A stretch of 64,000 nt of DNA. It comes from Alphaproteobacteria bacterium. Lineage in GTDB: Bacteria; Pseudomonadota; Alphaproteobacteria; Micropepsales; Micropepsaceae. The notes beneath the pieces are model-generated. The model made no database searches. It saw only the letters and a program-made list of their open reading frames with translations, and was not told the DNA's origin. Of this stretch, positions 9,356 through 17,291 are shown one piece after another. The DNA lies in assembly GCA_017308375.1 (NCBI GenBank), contig JAFKEW010000048.1, forward strand, positions 1-64,000, given 5' to 3'. Made by a program: the position numbers and the translations under genes. The number at the start of each line of letters is the position of its first letter. Position 1 is the first letter of the stretch.

Positions 9356-9382
9356 CATAGAGTTGCGTAAGGTTGCTCTATG
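9356..9382 (+). promoter_or_regulatory. inverted repeat covering the helicase start codon, possible operator
   Basis: CATAGAG (9356-9362) and CTCTATG (9376-9382) are perfect inverted copies separated by 13 bases, and the second copy contains the ATG of the downstream gene. That gene's product has an N-terminal MerR/excisionase-like DNA-binding domain, so autoregulation is an attractive guess. Confidence 0.4.
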
Positions 9383-11434
9383 TCACAGAATGATGCCCCT
9401 GATTTCCTAACCCTAGCTGAGGCCGCTGAGTACGTCGGCGTTTCGAAGGACACCCTTCGCCGGTGGGATGCCTCCGACAAGCTCAAGCCGGTGCGCCGGC
9501 CAGGAAGCGGCTATCGCTTCTATCGCCGGCCCGACCTTGAGCCCTTCCGCCTCGAGTATCGGCGCGCTGAGCAGGCCGCCGACGAGCCGGACCACATGTT
9601 TCAGACGCTAACTGTGGACATTGAGGCGAACCCCAAGATCCGCGAGCCGCAGCAGGGCGCCCACCGTGCAGTGCGGACCCACTTCGACGCTTCGAACGAG
9701 CCGGTGATCTTGCAGATTCCCGTCGGATGCGGAAAGACCGGCGTCATTGCGACATTGCCCTTCGGCGTCGCCAAAGGGCGCGCGCTCGTCATCACGCCGA
9801 ACTTGACGATCCGGTCGGGCGTCGCGGAATCGCTCGACATCAGCAACCCGAAGAATTTCTGGCGGCGGACGGGGGCGCTCCACGATTTTTCCGCAGGGCC
9901 GTTTCGCGCCGTCCTGGATGGCGTCGACGCCAATCTCCACGACTGCAACGCGAGCCAGTTCGTCGTGACCAACATCCACCAATTGGCCAGTTCGGCCGAT
10001 CGTTGGCTCCCGCAGTTTCCGCCGAACTATTTCGACATGATCATGATCGACGAGGGCCACCACAACGTGGCCCCGAGCTGGGCGAAGGTCTTCGATCGCT
10101 TTCCGAACGCCAAGGTCGTCAGCCTGACCGCGACGCCGTTCCGAGGTGACGGAACCCGGCCGGTCGGCAAGGTGATCTATCGCTACCCGTTCACGCGGGC
10201 GATGGTGAAGGGGTACATCAAGCAAATCCACTCCCGGAACGTCGCGCCGTCGGAGTTGTCCTTCACCTACCGCGACGACACGAAACGGCACACCCTGGAA
10301 GAGGTGATGGCGTTGCGGGAACATGCCTGGTTCAGGCGGGGCGTCGCGTTGGCGCCCGAGTGCAATCGGCACATCGTCGAAGCCAGCATCAAGTATCTGC
10401 AGGAGCTGCGAGAGCGAAGTGGTTTCCGCCACCAGATTATCGCCGTCGCCTGTTCCGTCGACCATGCCCGCCAGGTGCGCGGGCTGTATGAGGAACGGGG
10501 CCTGAAGGCGGCCGAAATCTACGGTGAAATGGATCGAGACAAGCAGGATGCCGTTCTTGCCGATCTGCGCAGCGGCAAGCTCGATTGCATCGTGCAGGTG
10601 CAGATGCTCGGTGAAGGCTTCGATCACCCGCCCCTTAGCGTTGCGGCCATCTTCCGGCCGTTCGCAAGCTTGTCGCCTTACATCCAGTTCGTCGGGCGCG
10701 TGATGCGCGTTGTCCATGAGGCGAAGCCCGACCACCCGGACAACCACGCCTTTGTGGTTTCCCATGTGGGCTTGAACACCGACGCCCATTGGGACGATTT
10801 CCGCGAACTCGATTTCGATGACCAGGCGATGGTCAAGAAGTGGCTGGAGGCTGGTGACGAGAATGGCGATGGCGACGGCTCAGGAGAGCCCCGCCGCTTC
10901 GACATCGGAATGCTGGTCGATAACGAGATCGTCGGCTCGTTCATCAATCGGTCGTTCCTTGATCCGGAAGACGATCGCGTCCTCGAGGAGATGCTGGACC
11001 ACGAGATCGGCGCCGGCCTCCGCCTGCGCGACGTCATCGCGAAGGACAAGCTCAGGGAGACGCTGCGGCGAAAGCAGGCGGAGCTTTCCCAGGTCAGCAG
11101 TGCTGGCGACCTCCCGGTGCAGCCGCAGGCGCGGCGGGTTGGCGCACGCAAGCGGCTCTCCGAACGCACAGGCTCCGTCGTCGCCCGCATACTCAAGGAT
11201 CTGAAACTTTCGCCCGCCGGCCGCGAGGTCGGCCAGCGAGACAAGACCGTAGCGGGGCGCGACAACCGAGCCGCCGTCACGTCGCTGCTAAACAAGGCGG
11301 TCAACGAACACCTCGGAATCAAGGCCGGGAGCCGCAAAACGACCGATGCAGGTGACAACGAGGATGCGCTGGCTGCACTCGACATGCTGGGAGACACCGT
11401 GCGCGACTCCCTCAAGGGGAAGAACGATGGCTAA
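9380..11434 (+). CDS. HTH-fused SF2 (DEAD/DEAH, type III restriction-like) helicase
   Basis: The 684-residue protein starts with a MerR/excisionase-type helix-turn-helix (residues about 10-55, LTLAEAAEYVGVSKDTLRRW). An SF2 helicase follows: Walker A PVGCGKT (114-120), Walker B DEGHH (224-228), SLTATP, and a second RecA domain with QFVGRVMR as motif VI. The last 200 residues are charged and unassigned. No nuclease motif was recognised. SF2 proteins of this kind occur in many defence islands, but a covalent HTH is less usual. It overlaps the next gene by 8 bases and heads a plus-strand group that runs towards the Gabija-like pair. The LexA box is 85 bases upstream of its start. Confidence 0.85.
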   Translation: MSQNDAPDFLTLAEAAEYVGVSKDTLRRWDASDKLKPVRRPGSGYRFYRRPDLEPFRLEYRRAEQAADEPDHMFQTLTVDIEANPKIREPQQGAHRAVRTHFDASNEPVILQIPVGCGKTGVIATLPFGVAKGRALVITPNLTIRSGVAESLDISNPKNFWRRTGALHDFSAGPFRAVLDGVDANLHDCNASQFVVTNIHQLASSADRWLPQFPPNYFDMIMIDEGHHNVAPSWAKVFDRFPNAKVVSLTATPFRGDGTRPVGKVIYRYPFTRAMVKGYIKQIHSRNVAPSELSFTYRDDTKRHTLEEVMALREHAWFRRGVALAPECNRHIVEASIKYLQELRERSGFRHQIIAVACSVDHARQVRGLYEERGLKAAEIYGEMDRDKQDAVLADLRSGKLDCIVQVQMLGEGFDHPPLSVAAIFRPFASLSPYIQFVGRVMRVVHEAKPDHPDNHAFVVSHVGLNTDAHWDDFRELDFDDQAMVKKWLEAGDENGDGDGSGEPRRFDIGMLVDNEIVGSFINRSFLDPEDDRVLEEMLDHEIGAGLRLRDVIAKDKLRETLRRKQAELSQVSSAGDLPVQPQARRVGARKRLSERTGSVVARILKDLKLSPAGREVGQRDKTVAGRDNRAAVTSLLNKAVNEHLGIKAGSRKTTDAGDNEDALAALDMLGDTVRDSLKGKNDG

Positions 11435-11669
11435 AGTCAGGGACATTCTGATCGACGTGAAGATCGAGCAGGCGCAGCGCCAACGCAAATGTCGGCGGAA
11501 CACTTCGCACACGATCTCCAAGGGAGAGTGGTGTCTCGTCGTTCGGACGAACGCGACCAACGACGACTACAGTTACAGCCGGGACGCTGCGAAGCCGATG
11601 CTCGATGCGGCCTGGGCGAAGCTCAAGACCATCTATGAAGGGCTAGGAATGTCACCGCCTGGGAGCTGA
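11427..11669 (+). CDS. small conserved-looking protein of unknown function
   Basis: The product has 80 residues from ATG 11427 (MAKVRDILIDVKIEQAQRQR). It is basic in its first half (RQRKCRRN), contains the stretch TISKGEWCLVVRT and then a helical tail (DAAKPMLDAAWAKLKTIYEGLG). Its start overlaps the helicase stop by 8 bases, which argues that it is a real, coupled gene. No family was recognised; a helicase partner or regulator is possible. Confidence 0.65.
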   Translation: MAKVRDILIDVKIEQAQRQRKCRRNTSHTISKGEWCLVVRTNATNDDYSYSRDAAKPMLDAAWAKLKTIYEGLGMSPPGS

Positions 11670-11680
11670 GGGAACAGGGT

Positions 11681-12148
11681 ATGGGAGACGGATACAACTT
11701 TCAGCAGCTTAAGGCCGCGATCTTGACGCTGAGCCGGGCCACCGATTGGGAAGTTGCCAAAAAAGAATGGCGGCTTGTCGAGATTTCCGAAGCCGACGAG
11801 CCCGAGACCTGTCTGTGCGGTCATTTCCCTATCATCGAGTTGTGTACCATCTCCAACGCTACGACCGCGAAGTCGGTGGACGTCGGCAACGTCTGTGTGA
11901 AGAGGTTCTTGGGCTTCCGCTCCGATCTAATTTTCCAATCTCTAAAACGTGTCCGAGCCGACCTGGATAAGGCTATTGGCCCGGATGCAACCGCGTTCTT
12001 TCACGAACGCGGGGTTATCAACGATTGGGAGTATCAGTTCCAGCAGAGCACAATGCGCAAGCGCAACCTGTCTGCGCGGCAGTTGGCGAGTAGGCGCGTG
12101 ATAAATCAAAAGGTGATCGCGGCAGTAAGACGTCGCGGCCTCTCATAG
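11681..12148 (+). CDS. Cys/His motif protein of unknown function
   Basis: The 155-residue protein has a compact motif ETCLCGHFPIIELCTISN followed by VGNVCVKRF (residues about 45-80), giving CxCGH-x6-C and a further Cys, which looks like a metal site or small zinc ribbon. The N-terminal part (WEVAKKEWRLVEI) and C-terminal basic helices (MRKRNLSARQLASRR) flank it. It starts 11 bases after the previous small gene and is co-directional with the helicase. I do not recognise a named family. Nucleic-acid binding is an inference from the motif and the basic tail. Confidence 0.65.
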   Translation: MGDGYNFQQLKAAILTLSRATDWEVAKKEWRLVEISEADEPETCLCGHFPIIELCTISNATTAKSVDVGNVCVKRFLGFRSDLIFQSLKRVRADLDKAIGPDATAFFHERGVINDWEYQFQQSTMRKRNLSARQLASRRVINQKVIAAVRRRGLS

Positions 12149-12285
12149 CGGGGCGCCTCGCCAACAAGAAAGTGCCTCGAAAAGACTTTGCGGGAGTCGA
12201 CTGCTGCTATCGGTCAAAGAAAAGTATAACGCGAAAATGATTTGCGGATGATGTTACCGCAGACCGGGGTTGGGGGACGCTAACA

Positions 12286-14673
12286 GTGCATATCGAATTT
12301 TTAGAGATCGCCAATTTCAGGAAATTATTGTCGACGCGGGTCGATCTTTCAACCACGACCACACTTTTCGTCGGAGCGAACAACAGCGGCAAGACATCGG
12401 CGATGCTTGCGCTACGGCGCTTCCTGTCGCCGCGGCGCTGCCCGTTCGAGATGCACGATTTCACGTTGTGCCATTGGCCCACGATCATCGCCTTGGGCGC
12501 GGCGTGGATAGCTGCGCGGAACGCGGAGGAAATCGTCGACCTGGTCATCGATCCCTGGGTTAGCACGTTGCCGACTCTGGACCTGTGGCTGCACGTCGAA
12601 GCGGGGGAGATGCACCACGTTCGCGACCTCATCCCAACCTTGGATTGGGAGGGGGGACGACTCGGCGTTCGGCTACGCTACGAGCCGAAGGACCTTGCGC
12701 TCTTGTACAAGGAGTACATGGGCGCGGTGAGCGATGCCGAGACGATGAGGGCGGCCGCCGTCGCGGCCGCTGCGGCGGAGAATCCCGACGCTGATCCGCC
12801 TGCTGCTCCGCCCAAGCTGACAATCTGGCCCGAGAGTCTGATCGATTTCCTGAGCAAGCGTTTGTCGACGCACTTCACCATTCGGGCTTATTCGCTGGAT
12901 CCGGGTCAGCTTGTCGCTCCTGCAAAATCACTGGCGCGTCCGCAGGTCCTTCCGGGCGGGGCTCGGCCGATCGATGGCGACCCGCTGAGCGGCTTGATCC
13001 GCGTTCATGACATACCGGCGCAGAGGGGCTTCGGTGAAGAGCAGCAGGCGGCGGAGGATGATGATGCTCCTGCGGCGGCGAGCGGCAGTCGCCTGTCCGA
13101 CCAGCTCAGAAGCTACTACTCCAAACACCTTGACCCGACGAAGGGACCTGATCCGAAGGACCTTGGCGCGTTGCAGGCGATAGAAGCCGCCCAGGACGCG
13201 TTCGACAAGCGGCTGACCGAGAGTTTCAAGGCAGCGTTCACCGAGGTCGAGGGTATGGGATACCCCGGCGTGACCGATCCGCGCCCGCGCGTTTCGACAC
13301 GCTTGAAAGCAATCGACGGTCTCAATCACAACGCGGCGATCAGCTTCGAGGTGGACGTCATTGCCGAGGACGGCGCGACGACCCCGGTGTTGCGATTGCC
13401 CGAGGCTAATAACGGCCTCGGCTATCAAAACCTGATCTCGATGATATTCCAGTTGATGAGTTTTCGTGACGCCTGGATGCGCGTCGGGAAGGCATCAACC
13501 GGCGCGACGGTGACGACGACCGAGCCTCTCCATCTCGTCCTGGTCGAGGAACCGGAAGCGCATTTGCACGCGCAGGTCCAGCAAGTCTTCATCAAGAAGG
13601 CTTATGCAGTGCTGCGTGCGCACGAGGACCTTGGTGACAGCCAAAAGCTGCGCACCCAATTAGTTGTCAGCACCCATTCGAGCCATGTAGCGCATGAGAC
13701 GTCGTTCTCTTGCCTGCGCTACTTCCGGCGGCTGCCTGCGGGTATGGCCGCGAAAGTGCCGGTCTCCACTGTTATCAATCTGTCGGAGGTTTTTGGTCCC
13801 GGGAGTGAGACCGAGCGTTTCGTGACCCGATATCTTCGGGCCCAGCACGCGGATCTGTTCTTCGCCGACGCGGCCATTTTGGTGGAGGGTCCAGCGGAAC
13901 GTATGCTCGTCCCCAATTTCATCCGGGCGCACTATGACGAGCTCAACCAATGCTACATCACCCTGCTTGAGATTGGAGGAAGCCACGCGCATCGTCTCAA
14001 GCCTTTGATTGATCATCTCGGCTTGCTGACCCTGATTATCACTGACCTGGATACGCTGGATAAAGCGGGGGGCGCCTCCGTCCCACCCGCGAAAGGCGCT
14101 GGTCAGAAAACCAATAATGCGACGTTGAAGACATGGGTGCCAAAGCTCGACGACGTCGATGAGCTGATGCGAGCTGATGCCGCGACGAAGACGCTACATG
14201 AGGACGACGACCCACTATTTGCTGTGCGGGCCGCGTATCAGATCCCGTTGGGTCTGACGTCCCCGGGTATTGTCGGACCGGAGGTCGCGTATCCTTATAC
14301 GTTTGAGGATGCCCTGGCGTTCGAGAATCTCAGCTTCTTCGCCGGACTGGATGGCACCGGCCTGGTCCGCAAGTTTCGAGATGCGATCGCTGATGGTGGT
14401 GGGGCGGCCGCGATCGGCGGGAAAATGTACCTCGCTCTCAAGAACGGCAAGAAGGCTGAGTTTGCGCTTGACGTGATGGAGGTGGAGAATTTCGACACGA
14501 TCGTCGTGCCGCGTTACATCGCCGAGGGACTTGAGTGGCTGCTCGCGCAGCTCAAGAAAAAGCAGGTTGAGATTCTGCCTCTGGTCAAGGAGGCGCCACC
14601 CGAAGAGGAGGTCGACGCTGACCCGCCGGAGGAAGTGCTTGTCGTCGCTGAAATCGAGGGGGCCGATGCATGA
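12286..14673 (+). CDS. OLD-family ATPase/TOPRIM nuclease, GajA-like (Gabija)
   Basis: The 795-residue protein begins with an ABC/SMC-type ATPase: Walker A GANNSGKT (30-37), Walker B LVLVEEPEAHLH (417-428) and switch His464 (STHSSH). A TOPRIM domain follows, with ILVEGPAE (Glu534) and TDLDTLD (Asp587/Asp589). This order is that of OLD nucleases and of GajA, which nicks DNA in the Gabija anti-phage system. It is about 200 residues longer than typical GajA; much of the excess is between the ATPase motifs, including an acidic linker (about 250-268). The start is GTG after GGGGGAC. It overlaps the UvrD-like gene by 4 bases, the pairing expected for Gabija or class 2 OLD. Confidence 0.85.
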   Translation: MHIEFLEIANFRKLLSTRVDLSTTTTLFVGANNSGKTSAMLALRRFLSPRRCPFEMHDFTLCHWPTIIALGAAWIAARNAEEIVDLVIDPWVSTLPTLDLWLHVEAGEMHHVRDLIPTLDWEGGRLGVRLRYEPKDLALLYKEYMGAVSDAETMRAAAVAAAAAENPDADPPAAPPKLTIWPESLIDFLSKRLSTHFTIRAYSLDPGQLVAPAKSLARPQVLPGGARPIDGDPLSGLIRVHDIPAQRGFGEEQQAAEDDDAPAAASGSRLSDQLRSYYSKHLDPTKGPDPKDLGALQAIEAAQDAFDKRLTESFKAAFTEVEGMGYPGVTDPRPRVSTRLKAIDGLNHNAAISFEVDVIAEDGATTPVLRLPEANNGLGYQNLISMIFQLMSFRDAWMRVGKASTGATVTTTEPLHLVLVEEPEAHLHAQVQQVFIKKAYAVLRAHEDLGDSQKLRTQLVVSTHSSHVAHETSFSCLRYFRRLPAGMAAKVPVSTVINLSEVFGPGSETERFVTRYLRAQHADLFFADAAILVEGPAERMLVPNFIRAHYDELNQCYITLLEIGGSHAHRLKPLIDHLGLLTLIITDLDTLDKAGGASVPPAKGAGQKTNNATLKTWVPKLDDVDELMRADAATKTLHEDDDPLFAVRAAYQIPLGLTSPGIVGPEVAYPYTFEDALAFENLSFFAGLDGTGLVRKFRDAIADGGGAAAIGGKMYLALKNGKKAEFALDVMEVENFDTIVVPRYIAEGLEWLLAQLKKKQVEILPLVKEAPPEEEVDADPPEEVLVVAEIEGADA

Positions 14674-16577
14674 GCGCGGTCGACGACAAATTCGATTCCG
14701 AAGCCGATGAAACGATCCTCGCCTGCCTGAACGTCGAGAAGCCGAGGAGCTTCTTTCTCTATGCTGGCGCCGGGTCGGGCAAGACGCGTTCGCTCGTCGA
14801 GGCGATCCGGACGGTGTGTAAGGAGCAGGGCCGGAGGTTGTCGCTATCCGGTCAGAAGATCGGAGTGATTACCTACACCAATGCCGCCTGCGACGAGATC
14901 AAGCAACGGCTCGAGTTCGATCCTCGGGTAGAGGTGTCGACCATTCACGCGTTCGCGTGGTCGCTGATTGCCGGCTACGACGGTGATATTCGTGGGTGGC
15001 TGGCGACACGGCTCCTTGCGGATATCGCAGAGCTGGAGGAAGCACAGGCGAAGGGGCGGCCAAACAGCAAAGCCGCTTCGGATCGCGCTCGCTCGATAGA
15101 AAGCAAGCGGCGTCGCCGCGAGAATCTCGCCGAGATCACGCGATTTGTTTACAGCCCCACGGGCGACAACCGCACGCGGGACTCTTTGAGCCACGCAGAG
15201 GTCATTGCCATGACCGCTGATTTTCTCGGCGCGAAGCCTGGTTTGCGCCGGCTGCTTGTAACCCGATTCCCCATTCTGCTGATCGACGAGAGCCAGGATA
15301 CGAGCCGAAGGCTCATGGAAGCGCTGCTCGATGTCGAGGCGGGATACCGCGAGGCCTTTTGCCTCGGACTCTTTGGCGACACGATGCAGCGCATCTACGC
15401 CGACGGGAAGGAGCGTTTAGCGGAGGCTATCCCGCAGGCCTGGGCCAGGCCGAGGAAGCGAATGAACCATCGTTGCCCCACGCGGGTCATCGCGCTCATC
15501 AACAAAATTAGACGAGATGAGGATGGCGAGGAACAGCAGCCACGCAGCGATGCTAAACAGGGTGTGGTTCGGCTGTTCGTCGTCTCGCAGGCGATAGCCG
15601 ACAAGAGCGCCGCCGAGGCCACCGCAGCGGCGCGTATGGCAGAGCTCACGGCCGATCCGAACTGGGCGGCCGGAGCGGAAGCGATCAAGACGCTGGCGCT
15701 GGAGCACCTGATGTCCGCGCGCCGGTTTGGCTTCGAACAATTCTTCGAGCCCCTCTACGCGGTTGAGCGCATCCGCACGAGCTTTCTGCAAGGGACCGGA
15801 GCGGGCATCGGACTTTTCACGCGCGAGATACTGCCGCTGGTCACGGCCCTGCGCGCGGGAGATCGGTTTGCTGTCGCTGCGGTCGTTCGGCGCACATCTC
15901 CACTCCTCGAGCGCAAGGCGCTTGAAGCTGCGGGCGAGAAGCAGGTTGGCCTTCTCAGCGAGGTTAAGGCTGCTTGCGATGGCCTGCTGGCCTTGGTGAA
16001 CGCGGAAGCGAAGCCGACTGCGCGCTCGGTCTTGCGCTATGTCGCCGAAGCTAACCTCTTCACGATACCCGAGGTGCTCGTTCCGTTTTCCGCCGCCGAT
16101 GCCGTCGTCGTGGAAGGCGAGGGTGACGCAGCCGGCGACGCCGACGACCAGGAAGAAGAAGTCGATGTCAAAAGCGAGTTGGGCGGTTGGCGGTTGGCGC
16201 TTGAGGCGCCGTTCGACCAGATCGAGCGATATGATCGCTACGTTCGGGGCATCTCGCAGTTCGACACGCATCAAGGGGTAAAAGGGCTAGAATTTCCAAG
16301 GGTGATGGTTGTCGTTAGCGACGATGAAGCCCGCGGTTTCATGTTCGCTTACGACAAGCTTTTCGCGACAAAGGCGAAGAGCAAGACGGATCTTGATAAT
16401 GAAGCTGCCGGCAAGGAGACAACGATCGATAGGACGCGACGGCTGTTTTACGTGACCTGCAGCCGCGCTGAAGAGAGCCTTGCCGTTGTGTATTACGCAA
16501 CTGATCCCGCGCTCGCGCGCGACGCAATGATCAGACAAGGTTGGTTCGAAGCCGGTGAGATAGAATTGATCTCATAG
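14670..16577 (+). CDS. UvrD/PcrA-like SF1 helicase, GajB-like (Gabija)
   Basis: This 635-residue protein is an SF1A helicase: Walker A GAGSGKT (33-39), a TYTNAACDEI motif Ia, IDESQDTS (205-212) as motif II, QGVKGLEFP as motif V and RRLFYVTCSRAEE as motif VI. A long, acidic insert (EGEGDAAGDADDQEEEVD) lies before motif V. In Gabija, GajB senses DNA ends and activates GajA. ATGA coupling with the OLD gene supports a two-protein complex. It is somewhat longer than the usual 500 residues of GajB. A general repair helicase is less likely given the neighbour. Confidence 0.87.
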   Translation: MSAVDDKFDSEADETILACLNVEKPRSFFLYAGAGSGKTRSLVEAIRTVCKEQGRRLSLSGQKIGVITYTNAACDEIKQRLEFDPRVEVSTIHAFAWSLIAGYDGDIRGWLATRLLADIAELEEAQAKGRPNSKAASDRARSIESKRRRRENLAEITRFVYSPTGDNRTRDSLSHAEVIAMTADFLGAKPGLRRLLVTRFPILLIDESQDTSRRLMEALLDVEAGYREAFCLGLFGDTMQRIYADGKERLAEAIPQAWARPRKRMNHRCPTRVIALINKIRRDEDGEEQQPRSDAKQGVVRLFVVSQAIADKSAAEATAAARMAELTADPNWAAGAEAIKTLALEHLMSARRFGFEQFFEPLYAVERIRTSFLQGTGAGIGLFTREILPLVTALRAGDRFAVAAVVRRTSPLLERKALEAAGEKQVGLLSEVKAACDGLLALVNAEAKPTARSVLRYVAEANLFTIPEVLVPFSAADAVVVEGEGDAAGDADDQEEEVDVKSELGGWRLALEAPFDQIERYDRYVRGISQFDTHQGVKGLEFPRVMVVVSDDEARGFMFAYDKLFATKAKSKTDLDNEAAGKETTIDRTRRLFYVTCSRAEESLAVVYYATDPALARDAMIRQGWFEAGEIELIS

Positions 16578-16635
16578 TGTGATGAGCGCGTGCGGACGCA
16601 AGCACCGAGAATGGCGTGAGACGCACCCATGCTCC

Positions 16636-17289
16636 TCAGCGGGCGGCGGGAGTCCAACCCGCCGCGATCGCTTCCGCCGCGCTGCAGAACCAGCGCTCGC
16701 CGTGCGCGGTGTCGATCACCGTGACGCCATAGTCTCGCTGGCCAGGTGTGTGAAAGATCTTGCGACCTTTGGCGTTGGTGTTGCCCTTCAGCATGCAGGA
16801 CCCTGGCGGGGACTGCGGAGCCGGTCGCTCCGCTCGGGCGTCGGCGCGCCAATGGTCGGGCGGTTCGAACGTTCCACCCCAGAGGCGGCGCTTGCCCGAC
16901 CGGGCCTGCCGCTCGGCAGCGGCATAGGCTCCTCGGCTGAACTGGCGGTATTCGACCGCCCAGCCTTCGCGGATCATGGCCTCGCCAAGGTCGTGGCCCG
17001 CGACGTTGCACTGGGCGACCATCCGGCCATAGCCGTCTCGGTCTTTCAGCCGGCAATCCACGGATCGGCCGCCGATCAGGGCGATCAGGCGCTCACGCGC
17101 CACGTCCCCGCATCTGAAGCCACGACCAGCGGCGTCTTGGCAGATCTGGAGGCCTTCGGGTGCATCTATGCCCGACAGCCGAACGCGCTCGCCGCCGAGC
17201 GTGAAGGTGTCACCATCGATGATGTGCGTCGCGGGCGAGGCGGCGATGAGACCGAGAGCGAGCAAGGGAAGGCAGTGGCGAAGCCGCAC
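16636..17289 (-). CDS. exported SNase-like (thermonuclease-family) nuclease
   Basis: The 217-residue protein has an N-terminal hydrophobic signal-like segment (LPLLALGLIAASPA) and an SNase domain beginning HIIDGDTFTLGGERVRLSGIDAPE; the Arg and Glu positions of the family are visible (RLSGIDAPE, ARERL, YGRMV). The C-terminal part (CMLKGNTNAKGRKIFHTPG to GERWFCSAAEAIAAGW) is the short domain often found after SNase in proteobacteria. The start is GTG, two bases after the stop of the HEPN-motif gene, so it is the last gene of the integrase operon. It probably acts in the periplasm or outside the cell. Confidence 0.85.
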   Translation of the reverse strand: MRLRHCLPLLALGLIAASPATHIIDGDTFTLGGERVRLSGIDAPEGLQICQDAAGRGFRCGDVARERLIALIGGRSVDCRLKDRDGYGRMVAQCNVAGHDLGEAMIREGWAVEYRQFSRGAYAAAERQARSGKRRLWGGTFEPPDHWRADARAERPAPQSPPGSCMLKGNTNAKGRKIFHTPGQRDYGVTVIDTAHGERWFCSAAEAIAAGWTPAAR

Positions 17290-17291
17290 TG

